Below are positions 23,601 to 34,805 of a DNA stretch of 64,000 nucleotides, in pieces (the stretch's first letter is position 1; each line of letters opens with the position of its first letter). The stretch covers positions 1 through 64,000 of the forward strand of contig SGPL01000059.1 in the NCBI GenBank assembly GCA_004802705.1, read 5' to 3'. A program made the position numbers and the translations under genes. The notes beneath the pieces are model-generated. The model was given only the letters and a program-made list of their open reading frames with translations. It was not told the DNA's origin and searched no databases. Source of the DNA: Bondarzewia mesenterica. Its lineage: Eukaryota; Basidiomycota; Agaricomycetes; Russulales; Bondarzewiaceae.

Positions 23601-25341
23601 TCAAGCTGAATGCGGACACGACCGGCGTCTGTGCGTTTCGAGATTTTTCTTGTGCGCCGCCGGATGCTGAACCAACTATCATCGGGTTGTTGTAGATCGG
23701 GTGCTTTACACGCCCGAGCGCCTGGAGGCCATAGCGGTCGAAGCTGCGCGCGATGACTCTGTGTTTTCGTTGAACGATCGGATCGGATTGGTGCACGACG
23801 CGATGGCACTGGCCAAGGCCGGGTTTTTGAAGGTCAGCGCCGCGCTCACGCTAGTGGACATCCTCCGAAGAGAGAAAGAATGTGAGTCGTGGACCTGTTT
23901 TGAGTATTTTTTTTTGTCAGGGATTGTTGAAATAATCATGCCTGGCTTTGCAGTTTTGGTATGGGACAGTATGTCCGAAAATCTTTCGAGGGTCATCGAT
24001 ACTTGGTGGGAGAACGACACTGTCATCGATAAGTTGAACGCCTTCCGCAGGGTACGTCGATTTCAGGATTGATCATTCACATAAGTGTAGCTGCCTCCTC
24101 GGTTTGATGCTGATGGCTTCTGTCGAACAGGAATTATACGCGCCTATCGTGGAGCGACTCGGGTTTGAGTATTCGGACAAGGATGACGTCGACACGAGTC
24201 AGCTGCGCACGCGTGCCATCGAGCAGGCGGCGGCGGCTGAGAACCCTGAGTACGTACCTCTCTTCTTACTTGGTCCATCTGTTGCTCGTTACAACACTGA
24301 GCCCGTGCCGTGCGATTGCAGGGTCATCAAGGAACTCAAGAACCGTTTCGCACAGTTCGTCAAGACCGGGGATGACTCTATTATCCCTGCTGACTTGCTG
24401 AGAGTGACCTTCCGTACGGTGAGAGCTTCTTCTGCGCGCGTTGGGATGCCTGGCTCAATGGAGTCCGAATTTTGGTGGTCTTAGGCTGTGAAGTACGGCG
24501 GACGCGAAGAATTTGACGCAGTGATCAACTTCCATGATCATGCCAAGACCCCTTCTATGCGGATCGCCGCAATGTGGGTCCACATGTCTCTCTTGCGATT
24601 GTATCGCATTTTCTGACGTGCTGTGGATTTACAGGGGGGCTATGGGCGCAACGCCGGACCCGGTGCTACAGGAAGAGACGATGAAGTTCATCATGACCAA
24701 GGCGCGCGACCAGGACGTGGTGTATTTCTTCACGGGACTCGCGGCGAACTTCAAGGCCAGGAAACCGCTCGTCAAGTTCTTCCAGGATAACTATGATGCG
24801 GTCAGTAACTGTATTATGTCTCCAGAGCCTGGAAAGGTTTTTGACGCAGTGGTGTTGTAGCTGTATAAACGCTTCGAGGGCAACTTCACGCTCAAGTATC
24901 TCGTATCGGTCAGTGCTTGCACAGTTTCACAGCTCTCTGGCATCGCGCTCATGTCTTAATTCTGTGTATCTTGACTTTGTTACATATGTTCAGACTGTGT
25001 TCTCCGGCCTCTCGACTGAGAACGACCGTCAGAGCGCTGAGACGTTCTTCGAGGTCAGACCATCCTTTTCATCCAAAACGGGGCGACACTTCATTGACGC
25101 ATTCGTTTGTCTTCGCTGTGATTTTCAACCTTTTACAGGGCAAAGATATAACCAAGTATAACCAAGCCCTCGCACAGGCTTTGGACAGCATCAAGGCAAA
25201 GGCTACCTGGATTGAGGTGCGTTAGCCGTTTCATAGTCATCGGGTATGAATATAATTTGTTTTATGCAATACCAGCGGTCTTCGAGTGACATCGCGGAGT
25301 GGTTGGATAGGTCGGAGACAGAGAAGGAGGCGATGCATTGA
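20690..25341 (+). CDS. M1-family zinc aminopeptidase, copy 1 (puromycin-sensitive/Ape2-like)
   Basis: I traced 26 exons in phase: 20690-20811, 20910-21201, 21440-21664, 21743-21845, 21933-22070, 22140-22156, 22227-22336, 22401-22453, 22513-22526, 22601-22626, 22679-22808, 22869-22905, 22965-23093, 23169-23209, 23313-23422, 23488-23630, 23696-23881, 23954-24051, 24131-24249, 24322-24418, 24485-24573, 24635-24800, 24861-24908, 24994-25053, 25139-25216, 25276-25341. The product is about 890 residues, normal for the family. The N-terminal beta domain has YRLPTDVRPIHYDLTV. GAMEN, the substrate-binding motif, is in a 17-nt microexon. The zinc site is SHEVAHMWFGN with the third ligand Glu in YLNEGFATV. 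A helical ERAP1-like C-terminal domain follows. No signal or membrane segment is seen, so it is probably cytosolic and releases N-terminal residues from peptides. A near-identical gene lies tail to tail at 25641-29872. Confidence 0.93.
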
Positions 25342-25640
25342 CCCAGCCTGTGTGATCATTTTTCTCAATTGTATACTAACAACCACGCAATTCAGTTCAC
25401 TTTCTATCTGAACCGAGTCTAAGGCAGCCAGTCATATTCGTGCATAAAACTGGTCGGCGTCCATTAGTCGACCATCCCCACCTAGCCCTGATCCAAATTC
25501 AGCTCTCAACCGGTCGACCATTTCAGCTCCGAGCGGGTCCACCTCATGTCGATTCGCTTTAAAATTGGCTGTGAATTATGATTTGTACAGATTACAACAT
25601 CGGCTTCTTTCTTCCTCATTCAAATCCTCCGAAGCCGTTG
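25342..25640. other. Spacer between convergent aminopeptidase genes
   Basis: 299 nt shared by the 3' ends of the two paralogues. No gene seen. Confidence 0.5.
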
Positions 25641-28600
25641 TTACAGCTTCGCGCCTTTCTCCCACTTATCCAACCACTCCGCGATATCGACGGAGGAACG
25701 TTGTGGATGATCAGTTTACCGTTATGTACAAATCATTTTAAGGGAAGATGCCAGAACGTCACACACCTCAATCCATACTGCTTTGGCCTTGATGCCATCC
25801 AGCGCCTGGGCGAGAGCCTGATTGTACTTGCTGATGTCCTTGCCCTGCAGTCAAACTTCCTTAGTCAACACGGATTTCTGGCGAGCGTGATCCAAGTACC
25901 TCAAAGAACGCCGCTGCGGCTTCGCGGTCTTTCTCCGTTGAAAGGGGAGAGTACACACTCTACACAATCAGCGAACAATCAGCAAAACTAAAACAGCGCC
26001 AGCCAAGATAGTGTAACCCCGGGTGAAAACGAACCTTGACGAGATATCTAAGGGTGAAGTTGCCCTCAAAGCGTTTGTACAGCTACGCATCGACGTCATT
26101 GTCAAGGTTCAGCAAATCACGAAACGCGTGTCAAGACCTACCGCATCGTAGCTGTCCTCGAAAAATTTGATGAGCTGCCTGCGAGCAGTGGGGTTTGCGG
26201 CGAGGCCTGCGAAGAAATACATGACGTCTTGGTTCCGCGCCTTCGTCATGATAAAGTTCATCGTTTCTTGCTGAAGTTCAGGGTCATCAGTCGCGCCCAT
26301 CGCTCTCCTGAAGAAGAATAAAAGTGCACGGCATGGACAAAACGGCAAAAAGGTGACAAGAGAGAAAACGACTTACATGGCGGCTATCACCATGGACGGC
26401 GTCTTGGGGTTATCATGGAAATTGATGATCGCATCATACTCTTCGCGTCCGCCGTATTTAACAGCCTGTCGCACACATATTAAGTTCCATGGCAACCTAT
26501 AGAAAGACGTGAAGATATCCTTACCGTGCGGAATGTCACACTCAGGAGATCAGCAGGAATGATCAGATCGTCACCCGTCTTGACAAACTGAGCAAAACGG
26601 TCTCGGAGCACCTTGATCACTCTACGAAAGAATAGTACAGCACGACTCTTTTATTGGTGAAGATGATTTGCGACGTACTCGGGGTCCTCTGCAAAAGCAG
26701 CTTGCTCGATCGCACGCGTTCGCAGTTGACTGGTGTCAACATCATCCTTGTCGGAATATTCATATCCGAGGCGTTTGACGATCGGCACGTACAGCTCCTG
26801 ATGAAATACATTCAAAACGAGGGACTCTCATTTGCGGCAGAAAATGTGAAGCACGTACCCGTCGAAGAGCATCCAGTTTCTTCACAAGGTCGGCGTTCTC
26901 CCACCACGTATTGATGACCATGGAGAGATTCTCGGACATGCTGTCCCAAACCAAGTCTGAAAGAAATGAATTTCAATCAGTAGGGGCGTTTCACATGAAA
27001 ACCCTCTCAGTTTGAGTCCACACGTACATTCCTTCTCTCCGCGTAGGATTTTCATGAGTGTCAGCACTGCGCTGACCTTCAAGAAACCTGCCTTAGCTAG
27101 CGCCATAGCGTCATGTACGAGGCCGATACGATCGTTCAACGAGAAAACAGATTCCTCTTTCGCGGCTTCCGTAGCGATTGCGGCCAGGCGATCCGGGCTG
27201 TACAACACCCTATCTTTAGATGACGGTCGGAGTTAGCCCGGATGATTATTATCTGAATGGTTCAAAGGTCAACTCACAGACACCGCAGGAGTCCGCATTT
27301 AACTTGAACGGCTGGCTGGTGTCAATCTTGAACTCCATCTCGCGGGAATCGAGCACAGCGCTCTTGTCGATAATGGATTGGCGAGCGCTTGATGTTGTGA
27401 GCAGGCTCAGGGGAACAGTCCTTAAAGGTCATGAGCGCAGGCCGTTCAATGAGCGAAAAAGTAGATTCAATCACCAGATTGTTTCGTTATCTTCAGGCTT
27501 AGCATGCCCGTCCTCGAGGAACCGGTCCTGGCGCACGCGGATGCCATCCTTCGTCTCTGTGACAGTGAGAACAGGAAAGCCCATCTACACGAATATGTAA
27601 ATATCAAGCAATACAGTGGGGAAAAAAGAAGGAACTCAGACCTTCGATACCCAGCTATCCATGACCTTAGAAATATCGATGCCTGAACAAATACGCCTGT
27701 CGCATGAGATGAAGCCGGTTGCCACCAGATACAGCACGCACCAGTTGCCTCACCAATCCCTTCCCAAAGATCGTTTGTAACGCTGTTCGCGTACAGGTGC
27801 TTTTTTAGATATAACGAGACGCCCTTCAGGAACTTCTCCTCGCCGACAAATTTGGATAGCATGCGTAGCACTGTCGCAGACAAGTTGACTTAGAGTAGTG
27901 ATTCAAAACCAAAACTATCAAACAAACCTGATGCGGCCTTAGCATATGACAGCGAATCAAAAATCTATATATCATAGCTTCAATGGGGTGGCTGAGTGAA
28001 GTGAATGATAAGTTCGACGGACCTGGTTGATCTGGTTCGCATCCGGGCAGTCCACCTCAATGGGATGAGAAGACAATTTTGCGTCAAGACGAAGGGCATT
28101 GTTTAGGTGGTCCGTGATGAATTTTGAATCTACTTTCCACTCTGGAAAGATCCTGTTCAAATTTCAGGAGATTAGCCAGAAATGAGCAGCGTAAAACATC
28201 GGTAATCTTACTTGTCCAAGATGATGACTTCGCCCATCTACCACTGTAATCAGACAAAGTAAAAATCAGGAGATATGCACCATGACATACGACGGTCGCA
28301 AATCCTAAAAACCAATCATGTCAAGAATCAGATTAAGATGTGTTTGAAAGTTGCTAACCTTCATTCAAGTACAAATAATTCCACCACTCCATCGTCGTGA
28401 TATCTCCAAACCTACAGGAAGTTTACTTCACCACCAAAGTCCGTGGCATTCTGCAGAAAAGGAACGCACCACATATGGGCAACCTCATGGCTCTGCACCA
28501 CTGCGACACGCTTCTTGGCTACCATGTCCGCACGCTGGAGATCAAGCAGGAAAGCACTCGTGCGACCCGTAATTAGACCCTGTCCGCAGACACTATCAAT

Positions 28601-29872
28601 GCCGATACCTCATTTGTCGGAGAAAAAAAGCAAACAGTCTTACCCAGTTTTCCATGGCGCCTGAGTGAACGATTGAACCTACTTTTGCAAGACAATAGAC
28701 GCGTTTGACTCACCAGCATCGAAATCACTCGCGATGAGCGTGTCAAGCTTCGGAAGCGGGTACTCCACTTGAAACACTTGCTCATAAAGCGGAAGTACTT
28801 TCGCCTTGACATCAAGAGCGAATTGCGCTTGATGGATAACGTCAGGGGTGGCTACACATCTGTTAGCTTCATTTGGACTAAACAACCGAGTGTTAAAAAC
28901 GGCGTACCATAGATACGAAGCGGCACGACCCTCCCACTCAGAGGGCTCTTGAAGCTGCTCTCCAGGAACTCGAACGGTCCATTGGCATATGCCAACAGAT
29001 ACGTGGACATCTACGCTAGCAAATTCAGTGTTACCAGAAAGGTATTCTATTTGAACGGCACCCACCGGGGGCGTCGTCTCGAACTTGGTCACAGTCCATT
29101 TACCTTCTTCAACACCGCTATATAACGAAGCTTCCTCTTCATCAGCAGCGTTTTTCGACGTCAAAGCAATAGCTGGCATGTTCGAAAGGCTGACAGTCCC
29201 AGTGCGTGAGATTAGAGTGACAGCAAAGGTCGCTTTCAGCAACGGCTCATCCCAGCACGGCAAGGCACTGCGAGCCGACGTCGGCTGTACATTATTCGTC
29301 AGTAGTTAGATAGACCACTTTATAGAAGTTGTGCATCAATGCGCATTGCGCACAGTAAGTACTTACCTCGAATTGCGTGAGCGAATATACGCCCTTGTCC
29401 CAGGTGCTCTTGTAGTACCCCATCATACTCCCATCTAGTACACCTGAGAATCCAATGCGCAGGGTTGCCTTACTTCCCGCAGGAAGAGTTTCCACAAAAG
29501 TGAAAGAAGCGCGCTCAGTTGGAGTATCATATGTTACATTTGTTGGTTTAAGGGGGGCTGTGGATGACGAGGGAAGTGAGAGCGAGGCGGGGGTCAAGGT
29601 GAGAATTTTTCCTGCATTGAGTGTGATGGAGTTTGTCGCTTGAACAACTTCCAAGCTTATGATAAATTGTATGAGTGTCTATTCAAGGCGATCCGAGTAG
29701 AAAAGGGTCTCTGCGCTTCACACAGTTAATGGAAAACTCACTCGACTTTCACCACCCCCTCAAACCTCTCGCTTTCCAGATCGGTACGCACGGTCAGGTC
29801 ATAGTGTGCGGGGCGTACACTCGTAGGCAGACGGTATGCATCTGCAGGGCGAGGGGCGTTTGTTGAAGACAT
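25641..29872 (-). CDS. M1-family zinc aminopeptidase, copy 2
   Basis: Minus-strand paralogue of the gene at 20690. The likely start ATG at 29872 gives MSSTNAPRPADAYRLPTSV; exon 1 runs 29872-29742. An in-frame extension reaches about 30019 and would add about 49 residues with several Arg and Ser, so an alternative, possibly organelle-targeted, start is open. Catalytic motifs are intact: GAMENW in a 17-nt microexon near 28650-28667, SHEVAHMW around 28475-28500, and GFATV from a 14-nt exon near 28291-28304. Later blocks (VLRMLSKFVGEEKFLKGVSL, ENLSMVINTWWENADLVKKL, ALYLAGLAANP-like repeats) follow copy 1 exon by exon. The last exon encodes SSVDIAEWLDKWEKGAKL and a stop at 25641, differing from copy 1 in its final residues. 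Divergence is moderate, so both copies probably function. Confidence 0.9.
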
Positions 29873-30718
29873 CCTTATCACAGTAACAGATCGAGCAAGC
29901 GCAGCTGATGGTACAATGAGAGATCGTGAGCCGTTAGTACTAGTCTCCTTTGCAGACCTCACGCAGATGTAACGCAGATGATAGTCGTTCTGCGTATGAG
30001 GGTTAATACGAGCTTCCACACGATTATCGAGCAGGGAGAGAACAAGTTCTCGAGGGAGAACTTATGAAAGAAAGTCGGTGACAAAGGGAGGTCTATGGCA
30101 TATCGACGGAGACCATGTGCCGGAGGGCGTCATAAATATCGAAGGGAGTATACTGTCTGGCACCGCGCAGGCCTTGCATATGCATGATTCGACAGCATCC
30201 AGCGTGTTCGACAGCCAAACTGGACGACATCTGATTATGAGTCTACATACCAAGTGTTTTTAGATGTATCTTGTCAGTAGTTCGTTGCCGTAAAAAGTGG
30301 ACGATCAGGACTTGGTGCAAGTGGTGAGCGCCAACTTTTTGCCAACTTCAACGATTGCTTATGCCGCTTTGGCGCATTTGATCGGTTCACTCCAAGAGTA
30401 CTCCAAGCAATCAAGCTCATTGCTCAAGCTTCAAGTCTCAGTCGTGGTATGAACAGCGCGAGCATGGACACGTTCGAATTCCCGTGTAACTAGCATCTGA
30501 ATATTAATGATGGGTAGCTACTAGCTACCAGTTGTAACAATTGCACGCGGAGAAAATAAGAAAATATAGAGTAGATTAATACAATTCAGAGTCATCATAC
30601 GAAGGAGACAAACACCAGTGTCCACGCTGCAAGTGCTAAGATAGTGTTTCACGAAATCCAGTATGGAGATCTGGTGGAATGAAAATATCCCGATAAATTG
30701 ATATTCAATATTGACCCA
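29873..30718. other. intergenic region
   Basis: Upstream region of aminopeptidase copy 2 and 3' flank of Ku70. It includes the in-frame upstream extension to 30019 discussed under the aminopeptidase. No other gene seen. Confidence 0.4.
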
Positions 30719-33576
30719 CTAATGCGACTGCAACCATTCTTCGACGCGATCCATTAGGTCGACTTTTTTTCCCCGACACGGGCAAGCTCTTACTCTTCAA
30801 GAATTCCTGTTTGCAATCAACACAGGCGAAAGTCAGTGACTGAAATGTTATATCCATCTGGCACTTCAGATGCGACGAACCTTCATCTGATCCACGCGGA
30901 GCTGAGCAAACACAACAAGGTTAGCACCGTCGCATGTTGAAGCATAAGTGGATATATTGCTCACCTTCTCCAGGTTTCCTGCTTCAAATTTGCTTCTAAT
31001 CTCGGCTTCATCAACACTCACATCCTGTAGCCCAATTCAGCCATGCACTCCTCATGGTACATTTATATTGTAAGCCCACATACCGCTTTCCGCTTCGACC
31101 CAGTTGTAGCGACAACAGTGTTGGCATCCTTATCATCATCAAGCACCTTCGACCACTCTTCGATCAGCGGTCCCACCCTCTTCCCGTACCATTCAGTAAT
31201 CATATATCAGAGTCTGAGGGCACTATTCTGCACACCTTGTGTATAAGACCGTACTTTGGAATTGTGACATCTTCAAATGACTCAGGATCGTACTCTTCCC
31301 GGAATGCAGTCGCCTCAAGCTGGGCGTTATGGAGCCCAAGTGCTGAGGCGATATGATCGTGTCAATAAATGCGTTCACAAGAGCGAGAGGGAGAAAAGAC
31401 ATAACAAACCAGGGTTTGGGTATGAATCCGTTGGATACGATCCATTCTTGATGGCCAACTTGCGGACGAATGAGCTGGCCGCTGCGACCAGTTCCTTGGA
31501 AGCTAGGCCGACGTCAGGCATCAGTCCAGTAATGGCAGATAAGTTGGAAGTAGTAAGGATACCTCGGTATGCTGAGTCTATGGGAGCTGCTCTGATGTCA
31601 TCTGCGAATGGTAGCGGTATGAGATGCATGCCCGCCGGCTCATTCCACCCGCTCTCCTCTATCCGTTCTGCCTGAAATCCAACCAACGTAAGCCACCAAA
31701 GAAACCACCAAGTAAGTATTAAGCGGCTTGCCTGAGGAAGAATCGCGTAGAATGTGGGTGTTGAATTCCGCCGCGTGATCCCTAAGGCAAGTCCGATTTT
31801 ATTCTTGTTAACCATAGTTTTGACAAGAGCACTGAACGTCCGCTTGCTTCCGGTGTAAGACTGCTCCGCAATAAAAGGTTCATCGCTGTTTCCGTCAAGG
31901 AAGGCTCAACTCACCATTTCGTCCGGGTAGATGAAGATCGAGTGCTTGACATTGTCCTCAAATGCGAGTTCTCCGCGGTCTTTGAAGCCAAGGAGCTTGA
32001 TGCCAGGTTCAAGTCCCAGAGTGCGGAAAGACTTGACTTCTTCTGGTGTGAAGAATACCTACCATTATCGTGTTTGAGGAAATAAACCGAGTGCCTCTGT
32101 AGAGTAACTTACCCTGTTACCTGGATGCACAGCCCTGACCCCACGTCCTGACATATCTTCATCGTCTGCGCTTGCCCCTAATTCCATACCGTAGAGCACC
32201 TCGATCTTGTCTTTTACATTTTCTTGAATGCCCTGGATGAGAACGCATTAGCAGAAATGCCCGATCAACTTCAACTAATATGCAAACCTGATCGTAATAT
32301 GTAGTGCGACTCTCAGCGACCTCCATACCGTCACCGAGATCTGCAAAGTACTTATAGATTCCCTTCTTCTGTTCTGTGACAAGTCCATAGCCTTTGACGC
32401 CAATTGAGAAGCTCTTCGCGAGCTGAAATGGGATGCTAAAGAGTGCGCGTTTGGGCACCTCGTGGAAACGCATTTGCTCCAAAAGATCATCAATACGAGT
32501 TATAGATATCGATTCGGGAAGGACTGAAAGGTCCGCGCCTGACTCCGTTTCGTTCTCAAGCTCAATAGGCAGAAGAACATTCTGCCAAAATATGTCCGAG
32601 TCAGAGAACCGCGTATATAGATGTATTCATGCGTACCGTCCAGAACTTCGTCTGGTCGAACGGTTTCTCTTCCGTGCTGATGAAGAATGGCTCAACTGTC
32701 ACGCCGGCTTGGACGAGGTCCTGAAAGCAAGCAGTTATTGTTGGCATGCACAAAGTAGAACAGACAAACTTACGATCAGGGTAGTCCTTGCAGAGATGAT
32801 GAGTCTGTCGCTGTCTTTCCCAGGATAAGGATCATCGTCATCGGTGATGAGGAAGACGCGTTTGGACGCTGTCTTTGGCGCTCTACAACAAGACAATGGT
32901 ACCTCTTACAAGACACAGGCTGAACAAGGGTACTAACCCATCGCGCAAGACCCAATTACAACTAGTGAAGACGTCACCTATCGGGACACGCTTGCTGTTC
33001 TGAGGAGGGAACATTTCAGACAGCAAGCCGATGTTCTCGCGAGCCTCTTGAAGTGGCTTTAGTTTCAGTCTCAGGCTTGCAAGACGTAGCACAAACCGTC
33101 AATAAGTTGCCTCAAATCGAGAACATTGGGAGCGTTGATCGTCGCTATGGGTTGATACACAAAGGTGCCTTTCTTGATGTCAGATCCTTGACCAGACTCA
33201 TTTCTCTTCGTCTTGAGGGACAGTTCGTCATCATGACCAGCCCAAATTGACGATATTGCTTACGGTGTTGTACATTACGATTCCGACAGAGTCATTCGGG
33301 CCGACGATGACCTTTTTCTTCATGATTTGGACGGCAGCTTCGAACGCAGTGAGCAGGTGGCATGTTTGCATATCTTCGTATTTCGGATCTTCTCGCGGCG
33401 CAAGCATGGACTCGGAGCAGTCCACGCAAAGTAGAATCACATCTCTCTTGCTTTCAAGGTACTGGAAAAGCGTTAGAACATTATAGAAGTAAACCCGACG
33501 TGTTGCTCACCAATGCATCTTGAAGTTCGTTTTCCTCATCGTCATCCAGCTTGTTCCAATCTTCGAACNGAGCCAT
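30719..33576 (-). CDS. ku70: Ku70 subunit of the non-homologous end-joining heterodimer
   Basis: Minus strand, about 15 exons. The start at 33576 gives a short acidic lead (FEDWNKLDDDEENELQDAL). The vWA-like N-terminal domain follows with ILLCVDCSESML, QTCHLLTAFEAAVQIMKKKV and GPNDSVGIVMYNT. The DNA-encircling beta-barrel has EVKSFRTLGLEPGIKLLGFK, FEDNVKHSIFIYPDEM, IGLALGITRRNSTPTFYAIL and ERIEESGWNEPAGMHLIPLP. The C-terminal SAP domain is split by an intron and ends with DLMDRVEEWLQSH. The final SAP exon has an apparent frameshift at a seven-base T run (30764-30770 on the plus strand); six bases restore GKKVDLMDRV. With Ku80, the protein binds broken DNA ends in the nucleus and recruits ligase IV; it also works at telomeres. 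Its partner is not in this window. An N falls in the third codon. Confidence 0.93.
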
Positions 33577-34350
33577 ACTGCCACTCAATTCTTTGATGAA
33601 GCACGGAACCCAATGAAAAACCACACANATGAATAAGAAGTCGGGTAGCAAACTCTGGATGAGACAAGTCCGACGTCACAGAAGGCGTACTACATTTCTG
33701 AGTTGCCACAGACGCGNCATCGGAGTCTCATCGGACATTCAAATNGGCCAGGGCTTTGGCGCGATAGTACNCTCAGAAAGAAAGACCTGAATTCAAAGAA
33801 GGGATTCAATCTCAAATTTCATCGCATTCCGCGTGAAGAATACCAGCGCGCAGATAACGAACGTGAAAAATCAAGATTCTTCCCGTTCTTTGAAAAATTC
33901 GGCCCCCATCTAGCCCGGNNTCATGTCGATTGGCCGCAAGATCAAGGTCAAGTACTTATACTGCAATGTTTCGTCTGGTCAAAAACGACACGAGATCGTT
34001 TCCGTGAGTGNCGTTGCATCCGCTCCCTGTCCGCTCTTTTCGCTCGCGCTGATATCAAGAGTCAAAAGNAGCTCTGACTGATGCTTTCAGTGAACGATAG
34101 TATCTATCGTGAGAAGTGCGTGGAAANGAGCAGAACTATTGCGAGAATTTAATTTGACAGAGCTACAGGAGAGCGGGAGGAGGTCTAAGGTGACGCAAGA
34201 GACATTCGTNGGTGGGTGGGTGGACGTGCTGGGTTCGTCGTTCGATAAGACAGCATCTTTCAAAACGCCACGCAAAACAATTTCGGGCACTACTCAGAAG
34301 GCAGAAACGTATCGGTATGCAATCGGTATGGGAGGAAAACAAAACACACT
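33577..34350. other. intergenic region with scattered Ns
   Basis: Upstream region of Ku70 and downstream flank of the tRNA gene. It contains seven or more Ns. No gene seen. Confidence 0.4.
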
Positions 34351-34451
34351 AGCCCACCGCGAGGGTCGAACTCGCAGCCTTCAGATCATCACCAATCTAT
34401 CCCGCGTCTTCAGTAAGAGTCTGACGCTCTATCCGATTGAGCTAGGCGGGC
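34351..34451 (-). tRNA. tRNA-Lys (anticodon CTT) with a 27-nt intron
   Basis: The minus strand folds as a full cloverleaf. The acceptor stem is GCCCGCC/GGTGGGC with one G-U pair, the D arm GCTC/GAGC, the anticodon stem TCAGA/TCTGA, the loop C-T-C-T-T-A-A with anticodon CTT, and the T arm GCGAG-TTCGACC-CTCGC. The intron (34387-34413) sits at the canonical site one base 3' of the anticodon. The mature length is 74 nt before CCA addition. It decodes AAG, the common Lys codon in GC-rich genes here. Confidence 0.95.
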
Positions 34452-34805
34452 ATTGTCTCTTCGGCTAAATGAATATCAACCTCCANGAAAGTTTTGGCCC
34501 TTGTAGTTTACTAATTTTCTGTGCAGCACGTAGCATTGTGTNGACGCCAGATCACGNCATCAGCGGCGTACAGTCCAGGCAAACGAACCGTGCAAATACT
34601 GCATCCCAGTGCGTACATTGTAAGTGTTGTTATTCTAGTTGAGCAGTCCCGTATGAGATCTGTTATCGTAACGGCATGAAATGCATCAATCCATCGCAAA
34701 TCGGTATCTTACAAACGGTCAGAAAAATTGCATGTGTCTGAACAGCGATGATTTCCAGACCACACCCATGAACCGTGGGCTCGGTTGCTGCAGAGGATTC
34801 TCCCA
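34452..34805. other. intergenic region
   Basis: 354 nt between the tRNA gene and the stop codon of the phosphate transporter. No gene seen. Confidence 0.4.
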
